A stretch of 64,000 nucleotides of DNA from Solirubrobacter soli DSM 22325 (GTDB lineage: Bacteria; Actinomycetota; Thermoleophilia; Solirubrobacterales; Solirubrobacteraceae): contig NZ_AUIK01000001.1 in NCBI RefSeq assembly GCF_000423665.1, forward strand, positions 62,001 to 126,000. The letters run 5' to 3'. Numbering within the stretch: position 1 is the stretch's first letter; every line of letters starts with the position of its first letter. The notes under the pieces were generated by a model. The model did no database searches. It was not told the origin of the DNA and saw only the letters and a list, made by a program, of their open reading frames with translations. Both the position numbers and the translations under genes were made by a program. Positions 1-12,700 of the stretch are shown piece by piece.

Positions 1-1175
1 ACGGTCAAGGGCGGGTGGGCGAGCGCGCTGACCACGCTCGGGATCCCGACCTCCAAGGGCCGGCTGGACCCGCACATCCTGAGCGCCTTCACGAGCGGCG
101 CCGCCACCGGCACGCTGAGCGCCGAGGACCGGGCGTGGTTCGACAGCCGCGGCCCCGGGGACCTCGTCAAGCAGCTCACGATCCCGACCTTCCTCGTCGA
201 GGGCACGGCGGACACGCTCTTCACGCTCAAGGAAGCGATCACGAACTACGAGATCCTCAAGGCGAACCACGTGCCCGCGAAGATGCTGTGGTTCTGCGGC
301 GGCCACGGGGTCTGCCTCACCGGCTCGGGCCCCAAGGGCCACATCGAGCAGGCGGTCGTCGCGTGGCTGAGGCGCTACGTCGCCGGCGATGCGAACGTCG
401 ACACCGGCCCCACCTTCGAATGGCTCGCCGACGACGCGCAGTGGCGCTCCGCCGCCGACTACCCGCTCCCGGCCGGCGCACCGATCACCGCGACCGGGTC
501 CGGCACGCTCGTGCTCAACCCCGCCGACGCCGCCTCCGGCACGATCGCCACCGCCGGCAAGGCCGTCAACGCGGTCGACGTGCCTGTCGCCGTCGCCGCG
601 CCTGCGCAGATCGTCGGCGAACCGCAGCTGCGCCTGACGTACAGCGGCACCGGCGCCGGCACCCACGTGTTCGCCCAGTTGGTGGACGAGGCGCGCGGCG
701 TCGTCGTCGGCAACCAGGCCACCCCGATCCCCGTCACGCTCGACGGCGCGCCGCACACGATCACGCGCCCGCTCGAGGCGATCGCCGCCAGCGCCGCCAA
801 GGGGACGAGGTACACGCTCCAGATCACCGGCGGCACGCTGCTCTACGGCCCGGTCCGCGGCGCCGCCGCGATCACGTTCTCCAAGATCGACCTCGCGCTT
901 CCAACGGCCGGCGTCGCGGCCGTGCAGGGCGGCGCGGGCGTGCTCCCGACCACCCGCACGTGCCTCTCCAAGCGCCGCTTCAGCATCCGCGTCCGCGGCG
1001 CCCACCCGCGGGTGACGGTCGCGGGCAAGCGGGTGAAGGTCCGCAAGGGCCGCGCGATCGTCGACCTGCGCGGCAAGCCGAAGGGCACGGTGACGGTCAA
1101 GGTGACCGTCAAGCGCAAGGGCAGGACGGTGCGCGAGACGCGGGTCTACAAGACCTGCGCCCCTAAGCTGCGTTC

Positions 1176-1179
<4 letters not shown>
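1..1179 (+). CDS. Secreted alpha/beta hydrolase, S15/CocE-like, C-terminal part (5' end outside window)
   Basis: The reading frame is open from base 1, so the N-terminus, nucleophile elbow and any signal peptide are missing. The first about 100 residues are the end of an alpha/beta-hydrolase fold, with an acid loop (EGTADTLF) and a catalytic His loop (CGGHGVC). A beta-rich region follows (about residues 130-300), reminiscent of the non-catalytic C-terminal domain of X-Pro dipeptidyl-peptidase/CocE proteins. The last about 70 residues form a very basic beta module bracketed by two cysteines (TCLSKRR and YKTCAP). An extracellular peptidase or esterase is likely; the exact substrate cannot be told. 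The stop overlaps the next gene's GTG start. Confidence 0.75.
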
Positions 1180-4664
<3,485 letters not shown>

Positions 4665-4713
4665 CTACTGACGTCCAGGTCTTCACCGGTGGGCGCGCCC
4701 TAAGGTCAGTCAG

Positions 4714-5778
4714 ATGGCGCGGAGACCGGGGTGGCCGTGTGCCGTACTGCTGATCACGGGGGTGACGGCGCTGATCCTGGGCGCGCTGGCGCTCTACGGC
4801 CGCTATGCCGTGCTCGACCGCGAGGCGTTCGCGACGCGGGCCACGGGCGCGCTGCAGCAGGACGAGGTGGTCGACGAGATCGCGTCGCGGATCACGGGCC
4901 GGGAGATCGCCGTGAATCCGGCGCTGGCCTCGCGGCGGCCGATCGTCGATGCCGCGGTCCGCGACGTCGTCTCGGATTGGCGCTTCCAGGCTGAGTTCCA
5001 TCAGGGCGCGCTCGTCCTGCACGACGCGCTGTTCGGCGACGGCGGGATGGCGACGGCGACGGACGGGAGCGGCAGGCAGATCCAGGTGCGCGTGACGGCG
5101 CTCCCGCTGCCCGGGACGGGCCGGGAGCTGCGTGACGCGGTCGCCGCCCGCTCGCCGCAGACGGTGCGCGAGCTGCCGGAGGGGGACCCGGTGCTCTTCC
5201 AGCTCGGCGGCGGGCGGCTCGAGTCGGCGCTCGTGAGCTCCGCGCCGCACGCGCGGCGACTCTCGCTGCTGGCGCCGTTCGCGATCGTCCTCGGGTTGGT
5301 GCTGCTCGGGTGGGCGGCGCGGCGGGCGCCGACGCGGCGTCTCGGGCTGCGGCGCGCCGCGCTCGGGATCGCGCTCGCGGGTGGGACGCTGGTCGCGGCG
5401 ACCTCGGTCGGGCGGGCCGTCGTGCTCTCCACGTTCGACACCTCGCACGGGGACGCGGTCGTCGGGACGATCTGGAGCGCGTTCCTATCGGATCTGCGGC
5501 TGTGGGGGCTCGGGGTGGGTGCGGCGGGGTTGATCGCGGCGGCGGCGTTCGAGCCGGGCGCGCCGGGTGCGTGGCGGCGGGTGGTGTCGGGCGCGATGGC
5601 GCCGTCCGGGAGCATGTTGCGGCTCGCGCGGGCCGCCGCGCTGGTGCTCCTGGCGGTGCTGCTGCTGTGGATGCCCGAGGTGCCGCTGGACCTCGCGGTC
5701 GTCGCGGCCGCGGGGCTGCTGGTCTTCACCGGGGCCGCCGAAGTCGTGCGACTGGCCCAACGGTCATTAATCCGATAG
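4714..5778 (+). CDS. Conserved integral membrane protein, function unknown
   Basis: A 354-residue protein. One membrane helix lies at about residues 8-30. It is followed by a soluble, probably extracytoplasmic part to about residue 185, with no recognised enzymatic motif. Four or five further helices fill the C-terminal half (LLAPFAIVLGLVLLGW, the alanine/glycine-rich segments, and a long hydrophobic tail around LVLLAVLLLWMPEVP). This resembles membrane proteins common in actinobacteria without an assigned role. It starts at ATG 4714 and ends four bases before the diguanylate cyclase start, so the two are likely cotranscribed. Confidence 0.75.
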   Translation: MARRPGWPCAVLLITGVTALILGALALYGRYAVLDREAFATRATGALQQDEVVDEIASRITGREIAVNPALASRRPIVDAAVRDVVSDWRFQAEFHQGALVLHDALFGDGGMATATDGSGRQIQVRVTALPLPGTGRELRDAVAARSPQTVRELPEGDPVLFQLGGGRLESALVSSAPHARRLSLLAPFAIVLGLVLLGWAARRAPTRRLGLRRAALGIALAGGTLVAATSVGRAVVLSTFDTSHGDAVVGTIWSAFLSDLRLWGLGVGAAGLIAAAAFEPGAPGAWRRVVSGAMAPSGSMLRLARAAALVLLAVLLLWMPEVPLDLAVVAAAGLLVFTGAAEVVRLAQRSLIR

Positions 5779-5782
5779 ACCG

Positions 5783-6823
5783 ATGCGACGGCCGCGGTCA
5801 GCGGCCGATCACCCGGTCATGGACAGCTCACGACGTGTCGTTGGCGTCGCCGTGGCCGAGGAGCGCCCGCTTGCGGGGCTGATCGTCGGCTGGATGTTCA
5901 TCGCCGGGGCGGTCGTCACGACGCTCCTCCCACTGCTCCCCGGCGCCGACGGCAAGGTCCTGACGCCGACGCTCCCGATCGGGATCGCGGCGTTCGTCTG
6001 GGGCCTGGTCGCCGCGTTCCGCTTTGACTGGGCGCGCGCGCCCGGCTGGGTGATCCACGTCTCCACCGTGCTCGGCGCGTTGTCGATCGCGGTCGCCACG
6101 CACGACACGGGCGGCGCCGACTCCCCCGCCCGCCTGCTGGTCATGCTCGTGCTGGTCTACGCGTCCTACTACTTCCCGTCGCGCGAGGCCTGGCCCTACC
6201 TGGTGCTCGTTCTCGCGCTCCAGGAGCTGCCGATGGCCTACGACAAGGATGCCTTGACGGCCGGCATCCTCGGCGAGCTGCTGACCGTCGGCCCGTGCTA
6301 CTGGCTGCTCGGCTGGCTGCTGATCTCGGGCAAGCGGGGGATGATCGAGGCGCAGGCATGCGCCCAGGAGCTCGCCCGCACGGACCCGCTGACCGGCCTG
6401 GCGAACCGCCGCGCCTTGTTGGAGGCGATGGCCTGGCGCGAGCGCGGCCAGTGCGTCGGGCTGCTGATGCTCGACGTCGACAACTTCAAGCAGGTCAACA
6501 CCGAGCAGGGCCATCCGGGCGGAGACCGCGCGCTCGTCTTCGTCGCCGAGTGCCTGCGCGACAGCTGCCGCGCCGGCGACCTCCCTGCCCGCCTCGGCGG
6601 CGACGAGTTCGCCATCCTCGTCCCATCCGCCTCCGCCGACGGCATGGCCGCCCTCGCCGCCCGCCTGCTCGACACGGTCCGCGCGGGCGGAACCGTCCGC
6701 ATCAGCGTCGGCTGGGCGATCACCTCCGGCTCCGACGAGGTCCTCCTCCACGACGCCGACAACGCCCTCGCCGCCGCCAAACGCGGAGGCAAGGACCGCG
6801 CGCTCAGCGCGGCGCGAACATAA
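5783..6823 (+). CDS. Membrane-bound diguanylate cyclase (GGDEF)
   Basis: Makes the second messenger cyclic di-GMP from two GTP. About six membrane segments occupy residues 30-185. A complete GGDEF domain follows from about residue 197 (ARTDPLTGLANRR), with the intact active-site GGDEF at 272-276. An RxxD inhibitory site (R263-D266) sits five residues upstream, so product inhibition is expected. No EAL or HD-GYP phosphodiesterase domain is present. A shorter start at ATG 5819 (MDSSRRVV) is possible. The TAA stop is the first triplet of a palindromic repeat shared with the end of truA. Confidence 0.93.
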   Translation: MRRPRSAADHPVMDSSRRVVGVAVAEERPLAGLIVGWMFIAGAVVTTLLPLLPGADGKVLTPTLPIGIAAFVWGLVAAFRFDWARAPGWVIHVSTVLGALSIAVATHDTGGADSPARLLVMLVLVYASYYFPSREAWPYLVLVLALQELPMAYDKDALTAGILGELLTVGPCYWLLGWLLISGKRGMIEAQACAQELARTDPLTGLANRRALLEAMAWRERGQCVGLLMLDVDNFKQVNTEQGHPGGDRALVFVAECLRDSCRAGDLPARLGGDEFAILVPSASADGMAALAARLLDTVRAGGTVRISVGWAITSGSDEVLLHDADNALAAAKRGGKDRALSAART

Positions 6824-6841
6824 AGGGGTCAGGCCCCTTTA
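6821..6841. terminator. Palindromic element between convergent genes (copy 1)
   Basis: A palindrome with core AAAGGGGTCAGGCCCCTTT flanked by T and A, so each strand begins with TAA. The left TAA is the diguanylate cyclase stop, and the last codons and TGA of truA lie inside it. The seven-base-pair stem with a short loop can act as a terminator in both directions. The same element recurs exactly at 38887-38907. Confidence 0.75.
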
Positions 6842-7557
6842 GGTTCGTAGCTCACCTCGGCGAGGTAGAGGCCGTGCGGGGGCGCGGTGGTGCCGGCCGC
6901 GGAGCGGGGGGCGCCTTCGAGGAGGCGGGCGAAGTTGTCGCGGCGGCCTTGGGCGACCTCGAGCATCGTGCCGACGAGGATGCGGTTCATGTTGCGCATG
7001 AAGCTGTCGGCCTCGATCTCGAAGGTGACGATGTCCTCGTAGCGGTACCACCGCGCGCGGTGGACGTCACGCTCGAAGCGCCGGTGGTAGGTGTCGGTCG
7101 GCGTGAAGGCCGTGAAGTCGTGGGTGCCGACGAGGGCCGCGGCGCATTCGTCCAGGGCGGCGAGATCGAGCCCGTACGGCCACCAGAGAGCGCGGCCGCG
7201 CTCGAAGGCGCTCGGCTGGCGGCGGGCAAGGATCCGGTAGCGGTAGGTGCGGCTCGTCGCGTCGTGGCGGGCGGAGAAGCCCGGCGGAGCCTCCTCGGCG
7301 CGCAGCACGACCACCTCGCGCGGCAGGAGGGCGTTGACGCCGCGCAGGTTCGGCAGCTCGCCCGCGTACGAGACGACCTGACCGAGCGCGTGGACGCCGC
7401 GGTCGGTGCGGCCGGCGACCGTGATGTCGACCGGCGCGCGCAGAACGATCTGGAGCGCCTTAACGACTTCGGCGGCCACGGTCCGCTGGCCGGGCTGAAT
7501 CGCCCAACCGGCGAACGGGCCGCCGTCGTATTCGAGAGTGAGCTTGGTGGTGCTCAG
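6829..7557 (-). CDS. truA: tRNA pseudouridine synthase A, probably starting at CTG
   Basis: Converts U38-U40 of tRNA anticodon arms to pseudouridine. The catalytic Asp is in AGRTDRGVHA (residue 52 in this numbering). The conserved N-terminal strand (KLTLEYDGGPFAGWAIQPGQRTV) is encoded upstream of the first ATG/GTG/TTG-type start, so the real start must be earlier. The only plausible codon is CTG at 7557-7555, which forms a CTGA overlap with the rplQ stop and gives 242 residues, a normal length. The last residues (PKGA) and stop are encoded by the palindromic element. Last gene of the rpoA-rplQ-truA tail of the alpha operon. Confidence 0.93.
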   Translation of the reverse strand: MSTTKLTLEYDGGPFAGWAIQPGQRTVAAEVVKALQIVLRAPVDITVAGRTDRGVHALGQVVSYAGELPNLRGVNALLPREVVVLRAEEAPPGFSARHDATSRTYRYRILARRQPSAFERGRALWWPYGLDLAALDECAAALVGTHDFTAFTPTDTYHRRFERDVHRARWYRYEDIVTFEIEADSFMRNMNRILVGTMLEVAQGRRDNFARLLEGAPRSAAGTTAPPHGLYLAEVSYEPKGA

Positions 7558-7910
7558 ACGAGCTCGAGATAGACCATTTCCGTGGCGTCGCTCGAACGCG
7601 GGCCCAGCTTCAGGATCCGCGTGTAGCCGCCCGGACGCTCGGTGTAGCGCGGAGCGATCTCCTCGAAGAGCTTGTAGATCACGCCCTTGTTGGGGTGCTG
7701 GAGGATCGACGTCGCCTGACGGCGCGCGTGCAGGTCACCCTTGCGCGCGAGCGTGATCAGCTTCTCGATCTCCGGCTTGACCGCCTTGGCCTTGGCCTCG
7801 GTGGTCTTGATCCGCTCGTGGTCGATGACCTCGATGCAGAGGTTCGCGAGCAGCGCCTTGCGATGGGCGCTGTCACGGGACAGCTTGTGACGCGTCTTCT
7901 GATGGCGCAT
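7554..7910 (-). CDS. rplQ: 50S ribosomal protein bL17
   Basis: 118 residues. The start MRHQKTRHKLSRDSAHRKALLANL and the later GGYTRILKLGPRSSDATEMVYLELV are diagnostic of L17, which sits near the peptide exit region of the large subunit. It directly follows rpoA with a one-base overlap, and its stop overlaps the proposed CTG start of truA. Confidence 0.97.
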   Translation of the reverse strand: MRHQKTRHKLSRDSAHRKALLANLCIEVIDHERIKTTEAKAKAVKPEIEKLITLARKGDLHARRQATSILQHPNKGVIYKLFEEIAPRYTERPGGYTRILKLGPRSSDATEMVYLELV

Positions 7911-8896
7911 TAGTCCGTGCGCAGCGTCAAGCCCCGCTGCGAGAGGGTCTCGATCACTTCGTCGATGGACTTCTTGCCGAAGTTCGGGATGGCAGCGAGC
8001 TCGCCCTCCGACTTCGACACGAGGTCGCCGACCGTCTGAATTCCCGCCCGCTTGAGGCAGTTGTACGAGCGAACGCCCAGCTCGAGCTCCTCGATGAGGA
8101 TGTCGTCCATCGGGCCGCCGCCACGCTGGCCGCCGCCCGTGGGCAGCATGCCGCCGGGGCCGGCGCCGTTGTCGAGGCCGATCGGGCCGGGGCCCGCGCG
8201 GAGGTCCTCGATGCGGTCCTCGTCGGTGAAGATCGACAGGCTCGAGATCAGGATCTCGGCGGCCTCGCGGAGCGCGGCCTGCGGGTCGATCGAGCCGTCG
8301 GTCTCGATGTCCAGCGTGAGCTTGTCGAAGTCCGTGCGCTGGCCGACGCGGGCCTGCTCGACCGAGTAGGCGACGCGACGGACCGGCGAGAAGATCGAGT
8401 CGATCGGGATGACGCCGATCGGCTGGTCCGGCGACTTGTTCTCCTCCGCCGGGCGGTAGCCACGGCCGCGCCCGATCGTCAGGTACAGCTCCAGCTTCGT
8501 CTTCTTGTCCAGCGTGGCGATGTGCGCGTCGGGGTTGAGGATCTCAACGCCCGATGGGAGGTCGATGTCCCGCGCGGTGATCTCCCCCGGCCCCGTGACG
8601 ACGAGCGGAGCCTCGACCTCGGTCGCATCCGAGTGCATGCGGCACACGATGCCCTTGAGGTTGAGGACGATGTCGGTCACATCCTCGGTCACGCCCTTGA
8701 TCGTGGAGAACTCGTGCGCGACCCCTTCGATCCGGACAGAGGTCACCGCAGCGCCCGCGAGGCTGGCGAGCAGCACGCGGCGCAGCGAGTTCCCGAATGT
8801 GTAGCCGAAGCCGCGATCAAGCGGCTCAACCACGAACTGCCCGCGGTTGTCTTCAACCGATTCGGACGTGATCCGGGGGATCTGGAAGTCGAGCAT
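7910..8896 (-). CDS. rpoA: RNA polymerase alpha subunit
   Basis: Assembles RNA polymerase and contacts upstream promoter DNA and activators. 328 residues from the ATG at 8896 (MLDFQIPRI); the open frame upstream to 8959 is not family-like. The N-terminal dimerisation domain (FGNSLRRVLLASLAGAAVTSVRIEG) occupies about residues 1-230. A Gly/Pro-rich linker follows (GLDNGAGPGGMLPTGGGQRGG). The alpha-CTD contains the helix-hairpin-helix signature (LELGVRSYNCLKRAGIQTVGDL) and NFGKKSIDEV. It lies between rpsD and rplQ as in most bacteria. Confidence 0.98.
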   Translation of the reverse strand: MLDFQIPRITSESVEDNRGQFVVEPLDRGFGYTFGNSLRRVLLASLAGAAVTSVRIEGVAHEFSTIKGVTEDVTDIVLNLKGIVCRMHSDATEVEAPLVVTGPGEITARDIDLPSGVEILNPDAHIATLDKKTKLELYLTIGRGRGYRPAEENKSPDQPIGVIPIDSIFSPVRRVAYSVEQARVGQRTDFDKLTLDIETDGSIDPQAALREAAEILISSLSIFTDEDRIEDLRAGPGPIGLDNGAGPGGMLPTGGGQRGGGPMDDILIEELELGVRSYNCLKRAGIQTVGDLVSKSEGELAAIPNFGKKSIDEVIETLSQRGLTLRTD

Positions 8897-8979
8897 CAGG
8901 GTCCTAACGTCGTTCTCGTGTGGGGAGGCAAGCCCCGGCGGCGCCGGCTGCGCGGCCAAGGGGGTGGGGAGGGCGATGA

Positions 8980-9600
8980 CTACTTCGAGTAGAGCTCCAC
9001 GATGAGCTGCTCCTGCACCGGCGCGGCGATCTCCGCGCGCTCGGGCCGGCGCAGCACCTTCGCGGTGAGCTGGTCGTGGTCGGCCTGGAGCCAGGCCGGG
9101 ACCTGGGCGACGAGCTCGGTTGCGTCACGGATCACGGTCTCGGCATCGCTGCCGGGCTTGAACGTGATCACGTCGTTCTCGCGGACCTGATAGCTCGGGA
9201 TATCGACACGGCGGCCGTTGATGGCCCAGTGCCCGTGGCGAATCAGCTGGCGCGCCTGGCGGCGGGACGCGGCGAATCCGAGGCGCACGAGCACGTTGTC
9301 GAAGCGGCACTCGAGGATCCGCAGAAGGTTCTCGCCCGTGATGCCCTGCTGACGGGACGCCTTCTCGTAATAGTTGCGGAACTGCTTCTCCAGAACGCCG
9401 TAGTACCGGCGCGCCTTCTGCTTCTCGCGAAGCTGGACGCGGTACTCGGACTGCTTCTGGCGCCCGCGGCCGTGATCACCCGGCGGGTAGGAGCGTCGCT
9501 CGACGCCGCACTTGTCGGTGAGGCAGCGCTCGCCCTTGAGGAACAGCTTCTGTCCCTCGCGGCGGCACTGCTTGCACTGAGGAGAGGTATCGCGTGCCAT
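8980..9600 (-). CDS. rpsD: 30S ribosomal protein uS4, zinc-binding form
   Basis: Primary 16S rRNA-binding assembly protein, 206 residues. The N-terminus carries the four-cysteine zinc site of the C+ type (CKQCRREG...RCLTDKCG), followed by a basic helical region and the S4 RNA-binding domain ([40 protein letters not shown]). It follows rpsK after six bases. The 83-base gap to rpoA holds short GC hairpins, which could include an S4-responsive site, although nothing specific is recognisable. Confidence 0.98.
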   Translation of the reverse strand: MARDTSPQCKQCRREGQKLFLKGERCLTDKCGVERRSYPPGDHGRGRQKQSEYRVQLREKQKARRYYGVLEKQFRNYYEKASRQQGITGENLLRILECRFDNVLVRLGFAASRRQARQLIRHGHWAINGRRVDIPSYQVRENDVITFKPGSDAETVIRDATELVAQVPAWLQADHDQLTAKVLRRPERAEIAAPVQEQLIVELYSK

Positions 9601-9606
9601 GTGTTC

Positions 9607-10002
9607 CTAGACCCTGCGCCGCTTCCGGGGGCGGCAGCCGTTGTGTGCCTGCGGGGTGACGTCCTTGACGCCCGTGACCTCGAGCCCGGCGGCCTGGAGG
9701 CTGCGGATCGCGGTCTCGCGGCCGGAGCCCGGGCCCTTAACGAAGACTTCGACCTTCTGCATGCCCTGCTCGATGCCCTTGCGCGCGGCGGCGTCAGCCG
9801 TGACCTGCGCAGCGAAGGGGGTCGACTTGCGCGAGCCCTTGAAACCGGCGCCGCCGGCGGACTCCCAAGCGATGACATTGCCCTCACGATCGGTCAGCGC
9901 GACGATCGTGTTGTTGAACGACGTCTTGATGTGCGCCTGGCCGATCGGGATGTTCTTCTTGATCTTGCGGCGACCGCGCTGGGGGCGGCGAGGAGCGGGC
10001 AT
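9607..10002 (-). CDS. rpsK: 30S ribosomal protein uS11
   Basis: 131 residues. Identified by [54 protein letters not shown] and the terminal [13 protein letters not shown]11 forms the platform of the small subunit near the E site. It overlaps rpsM by one base, so the two are translated as a coupled pair. Confidence 0.98.
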   Translation of the reverse strand: MPAPRRPQRGRRKIKKNIPIGQAHIKTSFNNTIVALTDREGNVIAWESAGGAGFKGSRKSTPFAAQVTADAAARKGIEQGMQKVEVFVKGPGSGRETAIRSLQAAGLEVTGVKDVTPQAHNGCRPRKRRRV

Positions 10003-10385
10003 TACTTCTTACCTGCCTTCTTCTTGCCCGCCACCTGCATGCGCTTGGGACCCTTGCGCGTACGAGCGTTGGTCTTCGTGTTCTGACCGCGCACCGGGAG
10101 GCCGCGCCGGTGGCGCAGGCCGCGGTAGCAACCGATCTCCATCAGCCGTTTGATGTTCTGGCTGCGCTCGCGACGCAGATCGCCCTCGACCACGTAGTCG
10201 CGGTCGATGATGTCGCGGAGCTTTGAGACCTCGTCATCCGTGAGATCGCGGACCTTGCGGTCCGGCTCGATCCCGATTGCGGCGAGGATGTCGTTCGAGG
10301 TGGGGCGCCCGATCCCGTAGATGTAGGTCAGGCCAATCTCCACGCGCTTGTTGAGGGGGATGTTGATCCCTGCGATGCGAGCCAT
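10002..10385 (-). CDS. rpsM: 30S ribosomal protein uS13
   Basis: 127 residues. [25 protein letters not shown] and [25 protein letters not shown] are the S13 signatures; the basic C-terminal tail reaches toward the P-site tRNA. It starts eight bases after the rpmJ stop and is followed by rpsK in the standard alpha-operon order. Confidence 0.98.
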   Translation of the reverse strand: MARIAGINIPLNKRVEIGLTYIYGIGRPTSNDILAAIGIEPDRKVRDLTDDEVSKLRDIIDRDYVVEGDLRRERSQNIKRLMEIGCYRGLRHRRGLPVRGQNTKTNARTRKGPKRMQVAGKKKAGKK

Positions 10386-10393
10386 GCTTCCGC

Positions 10394-10507
10394 CTACCCC
10401 TGACGCTGCTTATGCCGGGGGTTCTGGCAGATCACGAGCACCCGACCGTGGCGGCGGATGATCTTGCACTTTTCACACATCGGCTTCACCGACGGTCGTA
10501 CCTTCAT
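10394..10507 (-). CDS. rpmJ: 50S ribosomal protein bL36
   Basis: 37 residues: [14 protein letters not shown], then [20 protein letters not shown]. The C-x2-C...C...H zinc ribbon is complete, so this is the zinc-binding form. It is the first gene of this block. The usual upstream neighbour infA is not present, and the 200 bases upstream belong to a divergent spacer. Confidence 0.97.
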   Translation of the reverse strand: MKVRPSVKPMCEKCKIIRRHGRVLVICQNPRHKQRQG

Positions 10508-10709
10508 GATCCCTTTCGGCTGATGATCCAGACGGGGTGGCTCTGGCGACCGGGCCGGCCGCCGCTACCATGCCCCCGGAGCGGTTCACACGCAGAAGCC
10601 TCCCGGCTCCGAGCGCGACAGAGTAGGTTAGCAAAGGCTCGCGTGCCGCCGACCAGTGTGCTAATAGCCTGCACGCGCGGTATTTTCGGGGTCGCGATAC
10701 TCGGCCGAG
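10508..10709. promoter_or_regulatory. Divergent spacer upstream of the rpmJ-rpoA block and the Vps62-like gene
   Basis: About 200 bases without a gene, between rpmJ on the minus strand and the secreted-protein gene on the plus strand. It must hold the promoter of the rpmJ-rpsM-rpsK-rpsD-rpoA-rplQ-truA unit, because everything upstream points the other way. AT-richer patches (around 10627-10640 and 10663-10690) are the likeliest positions, but I cannot name -35 and -10 boxes with confidence. Confidence 0.45.
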
Positions 10710-11471
10710 ATGCTCGCTCAAGCCGCCGCGCTCCTCGCAGCTCTTAACCCGATCGTGGCGCACGACTCGCATGAGTCGTACCCGCTGAGCTCCGTCGGGG
10801 ATCGCGGTCCGGTCGCCTACGGCCACGCCGCCCCGGCCCGAGCCGGGGGCACCTGGCTCCAGTACTGGTTGTTTTATGACTACCAGGACCAGGACCGCGG
10901 CCTCGTCCGCACCGGGCGCCACGAGGGCGACTGGGAGCTCGTCCAGTTCCGCGTGACCGACGGCGGGCGCCCGGTCGAGGCGGTCTATGCCCAGCACTCC
11001 GGCGCCGAGCGCTGCGGGGCGTCGGCGCTGCGCTTCCGGGACGGCCGCCCGATGGTCTTCCCGGCCCACGGCTCGCACGCGTCCTATCTGCGCCCGGGCG
11101 TCCGCGACCGGATGTGGCCCGACCCCAACGACGAGGCCGACGGGCGCGGCTCGGTCGTCTCGCCGCAGCTCGTCGTCATCTCGGAGGACTCGCCGGCCTG
11201 GATGCGCCGCTCGACCCCGTGGGGCGGCTCGCGCGCGGGATGGATTCCGGGCGAGCAGGACTCGCCGCGCGGGCCGGTGTTCCAGCCGGCCCGCTGGGAC
11301 CCGGACGCGTTCGCGGCGGCCGCCGGCCCGTGCCGGGCGTCCTGCGACGAGGTCGGCGAGTGCGACGGCCGCGAGAAGGCGCTGACCGCCGCCGGCGTGC
11401 TCGCGCTGCTTGCGTGGCCGGCGTGGTGGCTGCGGCGCCGCCGCCGCGAGCGGCCGCGAGGGCCGGCGTGA
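10710..11471 (+). CDS. Vps62-like secreted protein with C-terminal membrane anchor
   Basis: 253 residues. A short N-terminal hydrophobic stretch (residues 1-18) looks like a signal peptide. The body has the pattern of Vps62/DUF946-like proteins: WLQYWLFYDYQ, HEGDWELVQFRV, AVYAQHSGAERC and GRPMVFPAHGSHASYL, with several conserved His and Trp residues. It ends with a hydrophobic helix (AAGVLALLAWPAWWL) followed by a run of arginines, which fits a tail anchor facing outward. Biochemical function is unknown. It lies in the interruption between map and rpmJ. Confidence 0.7.
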   Translation: MLAQAAALLAALNPIVAHDSHESYPLSSVGDRGPVAYGHAAPARAGGTWLQYWLFYDYQDQDRGLVRTGRHEGDWELVQFRVTDGGRPVEAVYAQHSGAERCGASALRFRDGRPMVFPAHGSHASYLRPGVRDRMWPDPNDEADGRGSVVSPQLVVISEDSPAWMRRSTPWGGSRAGWIPGEQDSPRGPVFQPARWDPDAFAAAAGPCRASCDEVGECDGREKALTAAGVLALLAWPAWWLRRRRRERPRGPA

Positions 11472-11824
11472 CGCGAGCGCGGCGTGGCGGTGCGGGCGCG
11501 GGGAGCGGCGGGGCGGCGCGCGCTGGGCGCGCACGGCGGCGCGGCGCGGGGGCGCGGCGCGGGGGCGCGGCGCGGGGGCGCGACGACGCGGGGGCGCGGC
11601 GACGCGGCGCGGGCGCGGCGGCGCGGCGCGGGCGCGGCGGCGCGGCGCGGGCGCGGGGGCGTGGCGGCGCGGGGTGTCGAGGTGAGCCGAAATCGTCAGG
11701 CGAGGCCAGACACGGCCGGCGCACCTGGCGCGCGGGCATGCCTCGCGGCTGTCCGGCCAGCCCACCCCGCGCGTCCGGCGGTCCCCTCTGGCGGGACCCG
11801 GCCGCGGGCGCGAAAGTGAACCGC
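11472..11824. repeat. GC-only tandem repeat tract in an intergenic region
   Basis: 353 bases without a convincing gene. From about 11531 to 11675 the sequence is almost pure G and C: three near-exact copies of a 13-base unit (CGCGGCGCGGGGG), then longer variants including two copies of CGCGGCGGCGCGGCGCGGG. All frames here translate to Arg/Gly/Ala strings, which is a compositional artefact. The remaining 150 bases upstream of 11825 have normal composition and probably hold the next gene's promoter. Confidence 0.8.
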
Positions 11825-12700
11825 ATGAGAGTCCTCGTGGTTGCGCTCCTTCTCCTCGCCGCGTTGCCTGCCGCCGCGCGGGCGGACACGTTCGTCGCGA
11901 CCGCCGACAGTCCGCCCGACGCGAGCCTGCCGCCGGGGCAGGACTTCACCAAGGTCGAGTCCAGCGTCGACGACGTCGCGGGGACGTGGGCCGTCGCGGT
12001 GACGCTGCGCGACGTGCCGGACGCCGACGGGTCGGCCGCGATCAACGCGACGCTCGACGCGACCGCGCCCGACGGCGGGTGCGGGGACACGTTCGGCTTC
12101 CTGCGGGCGAGCACGGACCCGGCCAACACCGCCGCCATGGGGTCGGTGCTGCCGCCGACCGGGCTTCGCGCCGCGCAGTCGATCTCGCGGACGGCCGATG
12201 GCGCGACGCTCACGTACGTGATGACCGACACCGCGCTCGTGGGGCTGCGGCCGGGCTGCCTGACGCTGACGCTGAGCAAGTTCGGCTTCAAGGACCAGGT
12301 CGACGATGTTCCGTTCACCGGGCCCAAGCAGCCGCCGGTCGTCGTCCCCACGCCCACCCCGACCCCCACGCCGGCGCCACTCACCGTGCGGTTCTCGCAC
12401 CCCACCGCGCGGCTGCACGCGTCGAGCACGGGCGTCGTCACGATCACGCTCGCCCCGTTCGGACGCGCCGCCTCCGGAACGGTGACGGTCAAGCGCGGCG
12501 GCAAGATCGCGGGGCGCGCCAACTACAGCGCGAAGGTGGGCGCCGCGGTCAAGGTGCCGATCCGCCTGAACGCGACGACGCGCCGCAGCCTCGCGCGTGG
12601 GCGGACGCTGGCGGTGAAGGTCGTCGCGACCGCCGGAGCTGCGACGGACACGATCTCCACGACGGTTCAGCGCACGCGGACCCGCACCCGCGGCGAGTAG
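11825..12700 (+). CDS. Secreted beta-rich protein with Thr-Pro linker
   Basis: 291 residues from ATG 11825. It has a clear signal peptide (MRVLVVALLLLAALPAAARA). An N-terminal beta domain follows with two cysteines (GGCGDTFGF and RPGCLTL). A short Pro/Thr linker (TPTPTPTPAP, about residue 180) leads to a C-terminal Ig-like module (TVRFSHPTARLHASSTGVVTITL) ending in alternating Arg-Thr. No enzyme motif is seen; a cell-surface or extracellular structural role is likely. Its 3' end overlaps the convergent paralogue gene by 34 bases. Confidence 0.7.
   Translation: MRVLVVALLLLAALPAAARADTFVATADSPPDASLPPGQDFTKVESSVDDVAGTWAVAVTLRDVPDADGSAAINATLDATAPDGGCGDTFGFLRASTDPANTAAMGSVLPPTGLRAAQSISRTADGATLTYVMTDTALVGLRPGCLTLTLSKFGFKDQVDDVPFTGPKQPPVVVPTPTPTPTPAPLTVRFSHPTARLHASSTGVVTITLAPFGRAASGTVTVKRGGKIAGRANYSAKVGAAVKVPIRLNATTRRSLARGRTLAVKVVATAGAATDTISTTVQRTRTRTRGE

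Noticed and set aside
11410..11819. Short plus-strand frames across the GC repeat tract
   Set aside because: They encode only Arg/Gly/Ala repeats, start inside the preceding gene and change frame with the repeat units; compositional artefact.
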